A DNA stretch of 64,000 nucleotides. It comes from Streptomyces coeruleorubidus (lineage in GTDB: Bacteria > Actinomycetota > Actinomycetes > Streptomycetales > Streptomycetaceae). How positions within the stretch are numbered: position 1 is the first letter of the stretch; every line of letters starts with the position of its first letter. Under the pieces are notes generated by a model. The model ran no database searches, was not told the DNA's origin, and worked only from the letters and a program-made list of their open reading frames with translations. Shown here in pieces: positions 25,130-32,957 of the stretch. The stretch covers positions 1,922,001-1,986,000 of the forward strand of contig NZ_CP118527.1 of the NCBI RefSeq assembly GCF_028885415.1, given 5' to 3'. The position numbers were made by a program, and so were the translations under genes.

Positions 25130-26213
25130 GGGCGGTCACCTTCTCTCCGCCCTTGCCCCGCGGGGAGTCGCAGGGCTCCGGGGTGGCGTCCCGCTCGTCG
25201 CCGAGGAAGCCGATCAGGCGCTGCCGGGGGACGACGCCGATCAGCTTGTTGTCCTCGTCCACGACCGAGACGGGGTGGGAGAGCCGGGCGCTGATCGCGC
25301 AGAGCTCCGTGAACGGGGTGTCGGTCGTGGCGGTCTCGCAGTGGCAGCCGGGGTCGTCGCCGGTGACCGAGGTGTCCATGAGCTCGCCCGCGGTCAGCAC
25401 GCGGGAGCGGTCGACGTCCTGGGTGAAGGAGGCGACGTAGTCGTTGGCCGGGCGCAGCAGGATGTCCTGCGCGGTGCCGTTCTGCACGATGCGGCCGTCG
25501 CGCATGACGGCGATGCGGTCGCCGAGGCGCATGGCCTCGTTCAGGTCGTGGGTGATGAAGACGATCGTCTTCTTCAGCTCCTGCTGGAGCTCCAGCAGCT
25601 GGTCCTGCATGTCGCGGCGGATCAGCGGGTCCAGGGCGCTGAAGGACTCGTCCATCAGCAGCAGGTCGGCGTCGGTGGCGAGCGCGCGGGCGAGTCCGAC
25701 GCGCTGCTGCATGCCGCCGGACAGCTCGTCGGGCCAGGACTTCTCCCAGCCGGCCAGGCCGCACAGGGCGAGCGCCTCGTCGGCGCGGCGTACGCGCTCG
25801 GCGCGGGGCACGCCCTGCACTTCCAGACCGTAGGCGGCGTTCTCGCGCACGCTGCGGTGCGGGAAGAGCGCGAAGTGCTGGAACACCATGCTGATCTTCT
25901 TGGAGCGGACTTCGCGCAGCTCACGGTCGCCGAGCGTGGTCAGGTCCTGGCCGTCGAAGCGCACGTGTCCGGCGGTCGGTTCGAGGAGGCCGTTCAGCAT
26001 GCGCAGCAGGGTGGACTTGCCGGAGCCGGACAGGCCCATGACGACGAAGATCTGGCCGGGTTCCACGGTGAAGGACGCGTCGATCACGGCGGCGGTCGAG
26101 CCCTCGGCGCGCAGCTTCTCCCGGTCCGCCCCGTCGCGGAGCCGCTGGACCGCCTGGTCCGGTCTCCTGCCGAACACTTTGTACAGGCTCTCCGCCTGAA
26201 GCCTTGCTGACAC
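25122..26213 (-). CDS. Glycine betaine/proline-type ABC transporter ATPase with CBS region
   Basis: A 363-residue ProV/OpuAA-type ATPase that energises the adjacent fused permease. Visible are Walker A GLSGSGKST, Q-loop MVFQHFALFPH, signature LSGGMQQRVGLARAL, Walker B LLLMDESFSALDP and H-loop ITHDLNEA. The C-terminal 100 residues (from about 260) form a CBS-like region, which in OpuA senses ionic strength; it includes an unusual Cys-His-Cys (PGCHCE). GTG 26213 is preceded by GAGG at 5 nt; longer upstream frames run into the promoter. It is the first gene of the operon. Osmotic regulation is likely from family knowledge. Confidence 0.9.
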   Translation of the reverse strand: MSARLQAESLYKVFGRRPDQAVQRLRDGADREKLRAEGSTAAVIDASFTVEPGQIFVVMGLSGSGKSTLLRMLNGLLEPTAGHVRFDGQDLTTLGDRELREVRSKKISMVFQHFALFPHRSVRENAAYGLEVQGVPRAERVRRADEALALCGLAGWEKSWPDELSGGMQQRVGLARALATDADLLLMDESFSALDPLIRRDMQDQLLELQQELKKTIVFITHDLNEAMRLGDRIAVMRDGRIVQNGTAQDILLRPANDYVASFTQDVDRSRVLTAGELMDTSVTGDDPGCHCETATTDTPFTELCAISARLSHPVSVVDEDNKLIGVVPRQRLIGFLGDERDATPEPCDSPRGKGGEKVTARA

Positions 26214-26390
26214 GTGCACCTCAATTTCACGGCAATAGAACAGAGCGAGGACAGGACGCAAAAGTTGAATTGCGCAACCAGCCTCGCTGCGGGGCGGCGC
26301 CTCCCCCCGATTCCGGATCCCAAACGCACAAGTGGGGCGCGTCACACGTGAGGCGAGTGGCTGTCGGTGGCGTACGGCATGATGCGTGGC

Positions 26391-27311
26391 GTGACCGGAC
26401 GACTGATGCTCCTCGACACCGCCTCCCTGTACTTCCGCGCCTACTTCGGCGTCCCGGACTCGGTGAAGGCACCGGACGGCACGCCGGTGAACGCCGTGCG
26501 CGGGCTGCTCGACTTCATCGACCGCCTGGTCCGGGACCACCGGCCCGACCACCTCGTGGCCTGCATGGACGCCGACTGGCGGCCGCACTGGCGAGTGGAG
26601 CTGATCCCCTCCTACAAGGCGCACCGCGTCGCCGAGGAGCACGCGGCCGGCCCGGACGAGGAGGAGGTGCCCGACACCCTGTCGCCGCAGGTGCCGGTCA
26701 TCGAGGCGGTGCTGGACGCGGTGGGCATCGCGCGCGTGGGCGTCGCCGGATACGAGGCCGACGACGTGATCGGCACGTTCACGGCGCGGGCGAAGGGCCC
26801 GGTCGACATCGTCACGGGCGACCGCGACCTGTACCAGCTGGTGGACGACGCGCGCGGGGTGCGCGTGCTGTACCCGCTGAAGGGCGTGGGCACGTTGCAG
26901 CACACCGATGAGGCGGTGCTGCGTGAGAAGTATGGGGTCGACGGCAGGGGGTACGCGGATCTGGCCCTGCTCCGCGGCGACCCCAGCGACGGCCTGCCCG
27001 GCGTGCCGGGCATCGGCGAGAAGACGGCCGCCAAGCTGCTGGCCGAGTACGGGGACCTGGCCGGGATCCTGGCGGCCGTCGAGGACCGGGGCTCGAAGCT
27101 GACGCCGACGCAGCGCAGGCGGCTGGACGAGGCGCGCCCGTATCTGGCGGTCGCGCCGAAGGTGGTCAGGGTCGCGGACGACGTGCCGCTGCCGGACGTC
27201 ACGACGGCGCTGCCCCGGACGCCGCGCGACCCGGCGGAGCTGGAGGTGCTGGCGGCCCGCTGGGGACTGGGCGGGTCACTGGAGCGCCTGCTGGCGACGC
27301 TCGCGACGTGA
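26391..27311 (+). CDS. 5'-3' exonuclease domain protein (Pol I N-terminal type)
   Basis: About 306 residues matching the free-standing 5'-nuclease domain of DNA polymerase I, without any polymerase domain. Acidic metal-site motifs are present: LMLLDTASLYFRAYFG at the N-terminus, VACMDADWRPHWR, AGYEADDVIGTF and TGDRDLYQLVDD. The helix-hairpin-helix segment is GVPGIGEKTAAKLLAEYG. It would remove RNA or DNA flaps or 5' ends. The start is uncertain: GTG 26391 (7 nt after a CATGAT -10-like box), ATG 26382, ATG 26379 and GTG 26367 are all in frame. It is divergent from the betaine operon. Confidence 0.9.
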   Translation: MTGRLMLLDTASLYFRAYFGVPDSVKAPDGTPVNAVRGLLDFIDRLVRDHRPDHLVACMDADWRPHWRVELIPSYKAHRVAEEHAAGPDEEEVPDTLSPQVPVIEAVLDAVGIARVGVAGYEADDVIGTFTARAKGPVDIVTGDRDLYQLVDDARGVRVLYPLKGVGTLQHTDEAVLREKYGVDGRGYADLALLRGDPSDGLPGVPGIGEKTAAKLLAEYGDLAGILAAVEDRGSKLTPTQRRRLDEARPYLAVAPKVVRVADDVPLPDVTTALPRTPRDPAELEVLAARWGLGGSLERLLATLAT

Positions 27312-27400
27312 CCTGTGCGGGGCCGGCGGCCTTACCTTGAGCCGGTGGCCCTCATCAATCTCTCATTCGAGAGGTGTTAAGTGGGGGGCGAGGTGCTAAC

Positions 27401-27419
27401 TTAGGTAAGCCTAACTATA
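27401..27419. promoter_or_regulatory. Iron box (DmdR/IdeR-type operator)
   Basis: TTAGGTAAGCCTAACTATA matches 15 of 19 positions of the actinobacterial iron box TTAGGTTAGCCTAACCTAA. It lies 19 nt upstream of the siderophore-interacting protein ATG, overlapping the expected promoter. Repression by an Fe(II)-loaded DtxR-family regulator is expected. Confidence 0.8.
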
Positions 27420-27437
27420 CGAATCAGGGAGGCCCTC

Positions 27438-28280
27438 ATGGCAGAGCGACCGGGACGCCAGCCGCGCAAACCACACTCCGCTCAGGTCGTCCGCACCGAG
27501 CGGCTGACCCCGCACATGCAGCGCGTGGTGCTCGGTGGCGAGGGCCTCGCCGACTTCGCGGCGGACACCTGCACCGACCACTATGTGAAGCTGCTGTTCC
27601 CGCCCGAGGGCGTGACCTACCCGGAACCCTTCGACATGCAGCGCATCCGCGAGGAGCTGCCGCGCGAACAGTGGCCGGTGACCCGGACGTACACGGTGCG
27701 CCACTGGGACGCCGAACACCGCGAGCTGACCCTGGACTTCGTCATCCACGGCGACGAGGGCCTGGCGGGCCCCTGGGCGGCGCGCGTCCGGCCGGGCGAG
27801 ACCGTGCGGTTCACGGGCCCCGGCGGGGCGTACGCGCCCGACCCGGACGCCGACTGGCATCTGCTCGTCGGCGACGAGAGCGCGCTGCCCGCGATCGCCC
27901 GCTCCCTGGAGGCACTGCCGCGCGGGGCCAGGGCGTACGCCTTCGTGGAGATCTCCGGCTCCGAGGAGGAGCAGAAGATCGACTCGGACGTGGAGGTCGT
28001 CTGGCTGCACCGCGGTGACCGGCCGCTCGGCGAGGCGCTCGTCGAGGCCGTGCGGGGCCTTGCGTTCCCCGAGGGCCGCGTGCACGCCTTCGTCCACGGC
28101 GAGGCGCACTTCGTGAAGGAGCTGCGCCGGCTGCTCCGCGTCGAGCGCGGCATCGCGCGCGAGGACCTGTCGATCTCCGGCTACTGGCGCCGCGGCCACA
28201 ACGAGGACGGCTGGCAGGCCTCGAAGCGGGAGTGGAACGCGCGCATCGAGGCGGAGCAGGAGCCCACCCCCGCCGCCTGA
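27438..28280 (+). CDS. Siderophore-interacting protein, FAD-dependent ferric-siderophore reductase
   Basis: A 280-residue cytoplasmic flavoprotein of the SIP/ViuB family that reduces ferric siderophores to release iron. The FAD-binding beta-barrel (about 15-130) contains the RTYTVRHWD signature. The C-terminal NAD(P)H-type domain (about 135-270) includes LLVGDESALPAIARSLEALP and the typical ending SGYWRRGHNEDGW. ATG 27438 follows AGGGAGG. The iron box just upstream predicts induction under iron limitation. It stands alone; no siderophore biosynthesis or ABC uptake genes are adjacent. Confidence 0.93.
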   Translation: MAERPGRQPRKPHSAQVVRTERLTPHMQRVVLGGEGLADFAADTCTDHYVKLLFPPEGVTYPEPFDMQRIREELPREQWPVTRTYTVRHWDAEHRELTLDFVIHGDEGLAGPWAARVRPGETVRFTGPGGAYAPDPDADWHLLVGDESALPAIARSLEALPRGARAYAFVEISGSEEEQKIDSDVEVVWLHRGDRPLGEALVEAVRGLAFPEGRVHAFVHGEAHFVKELRRLLRVERGIAREDLSISGYWRRGHNEDGWQASKREWNARIEAEQEPTPAA

Positions 28281-28318
28281 GCGACGCGAGACATCGCTCC
28301 GCCCCGGGCAGGCCGCGG

Positions 28319-28900
28319 TCAGTCACCCCGCACGCGCGCGTGCAGATGCATGTCGTGCCAGCCGTCCAGGTGCAGGATGGCGCTGCGCTTGGTGCCTTCG
28401 AGGGCGAAACCGGTCCGCGAGGCGACGCGGCAGGAGGCCTCGTTGCGCACGGCGTGCAGCAGTTCGAGACGGTGGAAACCGATCTCGTCGAGCGCCCAGC
28501 GGGCGAGTGCGGTCGTGGCCCGGGCGGCGACGCCCCGGCCGCGTGCCGCCGGGGCGGTCCAGTACGCCACCTCCGCCACGCCGTCGTCGAGCCGTATCTC
28601 GCGCAGCGCCACCCGCCCCAGCAGCCGGTCGGAGTCCGCGTCGACGACCGCCCACTGCGCCTCCCGTTCCTCCTCCCAGGCCTGATGCCAGTCGCGGATC
28701 CAGCCGGCGACCTCGTCCTCGGAGTCGGCGGTCCGGGCGTGCCACTGGTGCATCACGGGGTCCTGGAAGACCTCGTACACCGCAGGGGCGTCCCCGGCCC
28801 GCCAGGGGCGCAGGACGAGTCCGTCGCCGGTGGCCAGGGTGGGCTGCGGGTGGCCGGTGAAGACCTCGGGCGTCAGGACCGGGCTGGTGAGGAAGGGCAT
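28319..28900 (-). CDS. GNAT-family N-acetyltransferase, RimJ/RimL type
   Basis: A 193-residue acetyltransferase. The acetyl-CoA-binding motif appears as YWTAPAARGRGVAARATTAL (about residues 112-131), followed by the family segment EIGFHRLELLHAVRNEASC. The N-terminal strand LVLRPWRAGDAPAVYEVFQD is typical of RimJ/L-like enzymes. ATG 28900 is chosen over the in-frame GTG two codons upstream. It is convergent with the siderophore-interacting protein gene. Substrate is unknown. Confidence 0.85.
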   Translation of the reverse strand: MPFLTSPVLTPEVFTGHPQPTLATGDGLVLRPWRAGDAPAVYEVFQDPVMHQWHARTADSEDEVAGWIRDWHQAWEEEREAQWAVVDADSDRLLGRVALREIRLDDGVAEVAYWTAPAARGRGVAARATTALARWALDEIGFHRLELLHAVRNEASCRVASRTGFALEGTKRSAILHLDGWHDMHLHARVRGD

Positions 28901-28980
28901 GCCCACATCCTGGCAAGGGAGCGGTGGCCCGCCCCACTGGTTTTCCGCCGGTGCCCGCCCGCCTCGTACGCTGGGCCGCG

Positions 28981-29964
28981 ATGAGACGCAGGACCCGTAT
29001 CCCGCCAGCTCCCCTGCCGCAGCGCCACGGGGTCGATCCGGTGCGGGTGCGGCTGCCCGCCGCGGGGGCGTGGGCCACGGTGCGTGAGCATCTGGTGGAG
29101 CGGCTCTCGGGGGCCGGCGACGGGGTCGTCGACGGGATGTTCGACGCGGGGCTCGTCGTCGGGGCGGACGGGCGGCCCGTGCCGGCGGACGCGCCGTATG
29201 TGCCCGGGATGTTCGTGTGGTTCCACCGGGAGCTGCCCGACGAGGTGCCGGTGCCGTTCCCGCTGGAGGTCGTGTACCGGGACGAGCACCTCGTCGTCGA
29301 CAAACCCCACTTCCTCGCCACCACCCCGCGCGGCAGCCATGTCGCCGAGACCGCGCTGGCCCGGCTTCGCCGCGAGCTGGAGATCCCGACGCTCAGCGCC
29401 GCGCACCGGCTGGACCGGCTCACCGCCGGACTCGTGCTGTTCACCGTGCGCCCAGAGGAGCGTGGCGCGTACCAGACGCTGTTCCGCGACCGGCGGGTGC
29501 GCAAGGAGTACGAGGCCGTCGCCCCGTACGATCCCGGCCTCGCCCTGCCCCGCACCGTGCGCAGCCGGATCGTGAAGGAGCGCGGCGAGCTCACCGCCCG
29601 GGAGGTGGCGGGCGAGCCCAACGCCGTCAGCCGCGTCGAGCTCGTCGAGCACCGCCCGGACCAGGCCGGCGGACTCGCCCGGTACCGGCTCGTGCCCGGC
29701 ACCGGGCAGACCCATCAGCTGCGTGTGCACATGGCCGCGCTGGGCGTGCCGATCCTCGGCGACCCGCTCTACCCCGAGGTCACCGCTCCGGTGCCGGCCG
29801 GTGACTTCCGGCGCCCGCTCCAACTGCTGGCCCGGGCCCTGGAGTTCACCGACCCGGTCACGGGCGTGGAGCACCGGTTCCGCAGCGGCCGGGTGCTCGC
29901 GGCCTGGGCGTCGCAGGACCGGTGGGCCGCCGGGACGCACGACGGCCCACCGGACGGTCAGTAG
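28981..29964 (+). CDS. RluA-family RNA pseudouridine synthase
   Basis: A 327-residue pseudouridine synthase converting uridine to pseudouridine in rRNA or tRNA. The catalytic motif HRLDRLTAGLVLF carries the conserved Asp (about residue 144). VVYRDEHLVVDKP precedes it, and the C-terminal GTGQTHQLRVHMAALG and ILGDPLYP complete the RluA/TruC signature. ATG 28981 follows a TACGCT -10-like box by 8 nt. The last 7 nt overlap the stop of the opposite-strand P450 gene. The target uridine is unknown. Confidence 0.9.
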   Translation: MRRRTRIPPAPLPQRHGVDPVRVRLPAAGAWATVREHLVERLSGAGDGVVDGMFDAGLVVGADGRPVPADAPYVPGMFVWFHRELPDEVPVPFPLEVVYRDEHLVVDKPHFLATTPRGSHVAETALARLRRELEIPTLSAAHRLDRLTAGLVLFTVRPEERGAYQTLFRDRRVRKEYEAVAPYDPGLALPRTVRSRIVKERGELTAREVAGEPNAVSRVELVEHRPDQAGGLARYRLVPGTGQTHQLRVHMAALGVPILGDPLYPEVTAPVPAGDFRRPLQLLARALEFTDPVTGVEHRFRSGRVLAAWASQDRWAAGTHDGPPDGQ

Positions 29965-31481
29965 CCGCGCCACCAGCTCACGAAGCGCTGCCAGACGCCC
30001 TTGCGGCGGGCCGGTTCCTCAGCCGCCGGCTGCGGGGTCTCAGGGACCGGCTGGGGTTGCGCCGGAGCCGGCTCAGGCTGCGGCTGTGCGGCGACCGGTG
30101 CGGTCTGGGACTGCGGTTGCGGCTGCGGCTGCGGCTGCGCGATGCCGATCTGCCAGTCCGAGCGCTGTGGGGGGACCGGCTTGTGGTTCGGCGTCTGCGT
30201 CACGTCCTGCGGCGGCTTGGGCGCGAACTGCACCGGCAGTGCCACGAGGTGCCGGGAGGCGATGGACGCAGTCCAGCGCAACTCGTCCTCGTCGCAGTCG
30301 AGTTCGACGTCCGGCAGCCGCATCAGCAGCGCGTCGACGCCGACGTCGGCGATGGAGCGCCCGATGTCCTGACCGGGGCACTCGTGCGGGCCGCCGCCGA
30401 AGGCGAGGTGGGACCGGTTGCCCTGCATGCTGGCCTTCAGGTCCGGCCGCACCCGCGGGTCGACGTTGGCCGGCAGCGGGGCGAAGAGCAGTCCGTCACC
30501 CCGGCGGATGCGCTGCCCGCCCAGCTCGGTCTCCTGCTTGGCGAAGTAGGCGAAGACCGTGCTGAAGGGCGGCTCGTTCCACAGCGACTGCTCCACTGCC
30601 TCCGGCACCGTCATCTGGCCGCCGTTGAGCCGGGCCCGGAAGCGCGGGTCGATCAGCACCGTGAGCAGCACGTTGGACAGCAGGTTGGTGGTGGCCTCGT
30701 AGGCGGCGAAGAGCACCAGGCGCAGGTGTTCCCTGACCTCGTCGTCGGTCAGCCGGGCCGGGTGGGTGATCAGGTAGCTGGCGAGGTCCTCCTCCGGCTG
30801 GGCGCGGCGCCTGGTGGTGAGCCGGCTCAGGGCGTCCATGACGTAGGAGTGGCTGGCGATCGCCGTCTCGGTGCCCTTGAGCGCGTCGCGGGCGGCCTCG
30901 ACGAGACGGTCGTTGTAGTCGTCGGGCATGCCGAGGATCTCGCACATCACCGCCATCGGCAGGTGCTCGGCGAACTGTCCGACGAGGTCGGCCTCGCCGT
31001 GCTCGCAGAACCGGTTGACGATGGCCTGCGTGCTGCGGTTGATGTAGCGGCGCAGGCTGCGGAAGTCGATGGTCGAGATGGCGCCCTGAACCGCGCCGCG
31101 CAGCCGCTTGTGCTCGTCGCCCTCGGCGTGCGAGGCGATGGGCTGCCAGGCGATGTGCGGCATCAGCGGGTGATCGGGCTTGACCAGGCCGTCCCTGAGC
31201 GGGGTCCAGATACGGCTGTCCCGGCAGAACTGCGAGGGCGAGCGCACCATGTGCAGGTTCTCGGCATGGCCGAGCACGATCCACAGCGGTACGTCGTCGT
31301 GGAGCAGCACGGGTGCCACGGGGCCGTGCTCCTTCCGCAGCTGCTCGTACAGCGCCGGCAGGTCCTCCGACTCGTGCAGCCGGTGCAGTCCCCCGGGCCC
31401 GAGGCCGTGCGCGGGGCAGCCGGGGGGCGGGTCGGTCCGGGGGGCGTCCGTACCGGTCGGGGCGTGGGATTCAGGCGTCAC
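29958..31481 (-). CDS. Conservon cytochrome P450, CYP157-like, lacking EXXR
   Basis: A 507-residue P450, the last gene of the conservon. The heme loop FGGGPHECPG holds the thiolate Cys368, and the I-helix AAYEATTN (about 259-266) carries the oxygen-activation Thr pair. The K-helix, where nearly all P450s have EXXR, reads VEQSLWNEPP (296-305), so the Arg is replaced by Trp. This matches the described CYP157 family of Streptomyces conservons. The C-terminal 80 residues are a Pro/Gln-rich extension (repeated PQ pairs) ending in an Arg/Trp-rich tip. The GTG start is 69 nt downstream of the GTPase stop. Substrate unknown; the position is that of rarE in S. coelicolor cvn9. Confidence 0.9.
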   Translation of the reverse strand: MTPESHAPTGTDAPRTDPPPGCPAHGLGPGGLHRLHESEDLPALYEQLRKEHGPVAPVLLHDDVPLWIVLGHAENLHMVRSPSQFCRDSRIWTPLRDGLVKPDHPLMPHIAWQPIASHAEGDEHKRLRGAVQGAISTIDFRSLRRYINRSTQAIVNRFCEHGEADLVGQFAEHLPMAVMCEILGMPDDYNDRLVEAARDALKGTETAIASHSYVMDALSRLTTRRRAQPEEDLASYLITHPARLTDDEVREHLRLVLFAAYEATTNLLSNVLLTVLIDPRFRARLNGGQMTVPEAVEQSLWNEPPFSTVFAYFAKQETELGGQRIRRGDGLLFAPLPANVDPRVRPDLKASMQGNRSHLAFGGGPHECPGQDIGRSIADVGVDALLMRLPDVELDCDEDELRWTASIASRHLVALPVQFAPKPPQDVTQTPNHKPVPPQRSDWQIGIAQPQPQPQPQSQTAPVAAQPQPEPAPAQPQPVPETPQPAAEEPARRKGVWQRFVSWWRGY

Positions 31482-31550
31482 AGTGGTCGCTCCGAAACTG
31501 AGGTGAATCCAGATGTACGGGGGCAGGGTGGGGCGGGCGCGGACACGGGA

Positions 31551-32171
31551 TCAGGTGCGCGAGCCCGTCATGGCGAGCGAGTGCAGGAAGCGCATGAGGG
31601 TCATCAGGACGTCACGGCTGGAGGCCCGCCGCCGCGCGTCGCACTCGATGATCGGGATGTCCGGCGTGAGATCGAGGGCCGTGCGCAGCTCCTCGATGGC
31701 GTAACGGGGGGCATCGGGGAAGGAGTTGACGGCGACCACGAACGGCACACCGCGCTCCTCCAGGCGCCCCATCACATCGAAGCTGACCTCCAGCCGACGG
31801 GTGTCGATCAGCACCACCGCGCCGAGCGCGCCCTCGAACAGGCCGTTCCACAGGAACCAGAAGCGCTGCTGGCCGGGTGTGCCGAAGAGGTACAGCACGA
31901 GTTGCTCGGTGATGCTGATCCGCCCGAAGTCCATCGCGACGGTGGTGGCCGTCTTGGACGCGGAACCGAAGTTGTCGTCGACACCGATGCCGGCCTGCGT
32001 CATGGTCTCCTCGGTGGTCAGCGGTGTGATCTCGCTGACCGAGCCGACCATGGTCGTCTTGCCGACGCCGAAGCCACCCACGATCACGATCTTGGCCGCG
32101 GCCTGTGCCGTGTGGGGCAACTGGTCCTCGGCCCGGGGGCCCGGGATGGTGTCAGAGCCTTTGAAGTCCAT
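31551..32171 (-). CDS. cvnD: Conservon small GTPase CvnD
   Basis: A 206-residue Ras/MglA-like GTPase. The P-loop GGFGVGKTT (about 32-40), switch-II FGTPGQQRFW and VAVNSF in place of the usual NKxD are all characteristic of conservon CvnD proteins. It overlaps cvnC by 20 nt, so the genes are co-translated. In S. coelicolor the Cvn proteins form a membrane-associated complex reminiscent of eukaryotic G-protein signalling that influences development. Corresponds to rarD if this is cvn9. Confidence 0.93.
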   Translation of the reverse strand: MDFKGSDTIPGPRAEDQLPHTAQAAAKIVIVGGFGVGKTTMVGSVSEITPLTTEETMTQAGIGVDDNFGSASKTATTVAMDFGRISITEQLVLYLFGTPGQQRFWFLWNGLFEGALGAVVLIDTRRLEVSFDVMGRLEERGVPFVVAVNSFPDAPRYAIEELRTALDLTPDIPIIECDARRRASSRDVLMTLMRFLHSLAMTGSRT

Positions 32172-32553
32172 TCATCACCGCTTCGAGGAGGGAACGGTCG
32201 GTGCGTTGCCGGCGGACGATCGGGGCGCGCGCCTGCACCAGTTCCGCCGTCAGCAGCTCGGTGAGCAGCACGCCCATCGCGCTGAACGGCAGGTGGAGGT
32301 AGGCCGACAGCTCGGCCACGGACAGGGGGGCGGCGCAGAGCCGGAGCACCGCCGCCTGCTCGGGAGAGGCGGAGGGCGGCGGGTCCGTGGCACGCGCCAC
32401 GATTAACGTCACCAGGTCGAGCTCGGCCCGTTCACCGTCCGGGCCGGCCACCACGTACATCCGCTCGGGATTCCTGACCTTGCCCTCGCCCTCCTGGGGC
32501 GTGGACGGTTCCGGGACGGCGGGGTCGCGCCTCTGGCGTTGCGGAGGCGTCAT
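32152..32553 (-). CDS. cvnC: Conservon DUF742 protein CvnC
   Basis: A 133-residue DUF742 protein. It has a basic, Pro-rich N-terminus, then ERMYVVAGPDGERAELDLVT and a winged-helix-like segment LSVAELSAYLHLPFSAMGVL, ending with the family signature TDRSLLEAVMNGLQRL. ATG 32553 overlaps the cvnB stop by 4 nt. Believed to bridge the histidine-kinase-like protein and the GTPase in the conservon complex. Confidence 0.93.
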   Translation of the reverse strand: MTPPQRQRRDPAVPEPSTPQEGEGKVRNPERMYVVAGPDGERAELDLVTLIVARATDPPPSASPEQAAVLRLCAAPLSVAELSAYLHLPFSAMGVLLTELLTAELVQARAPIVRRQRTDRSLLEAVMNGLQRL

Positions 32554-32957
32554 ACGATCTGCCCGTTCCGCCGGGGCGGACTGGTGAGATGGCCGCCGAT
32601 CCGGACGACCAGATCGCGCATCATCGCGCTCATCCGGCCGGGTTCGCACCGCACGTCGGAGAGCACCGCGAGGAAGGCGTTGGCTCCGGCGCTCATCAGG
32701 TAGAAGTAGCCGCGGTCGATCTCGATCATGACGAGCTTCATCTCGCCGTCGCCGACGGTGAGTTCCTGGCAGACGCTGCCCGCGAGGGACTGCAGACCGG
32801 CGCAGGCCGCGGCGACCCGGTCGGCCGCGTCGGGCTCGCCGCCGTGGCGGGCGATGCGCAGACCGTCGGCCGAGAGCACCACGATCATCTCGATGCCCGG
32901 CACGCCGTCGGCGAGCTGCTTGAGCATCCAGTCGAAGTTGCCTCGCTGCTGGATCAC
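32550..32957 (-). CDS. cvnB: Conservon roadblock/LC7 protein CvnB
   Basis: A 135-residue roadblock/LC7-domain protein, the fold of MglB-type GTPase regulators. It starts VIQQRGNFDWMLKQLADGVP and contains VVLSADGLRIARHG and CAGLQSLAGSVCQELT, typical of CvnB. The GTG start at 32957 overlaps the cvnA stop (GTGA). It probably acts as a GTPase-activating or scaffold partner of CvnD. Confidence 0.93.
   Translation of the reverse strand: MIQQRGNFDWMLKQLADGVPGIEMIVVLSADGLRIARHGGEPDAADRVAAACAGLQSLAGSVCQELTVGDGEMKLVMIEIDRGYFYLMSAGANAFLAVLSDVRCEPGRMSAMMRDLVVRIGGHLTSPPRRNGQIV

Noticed and set aside
22436..25294. A 952-residue plus-strand frame across the betaine permease
   Set aside because: Composition (Val/Leu/Gly/Asp/Arg) and complete overlap with a well-conserved transporter show it is an antisense shadow.
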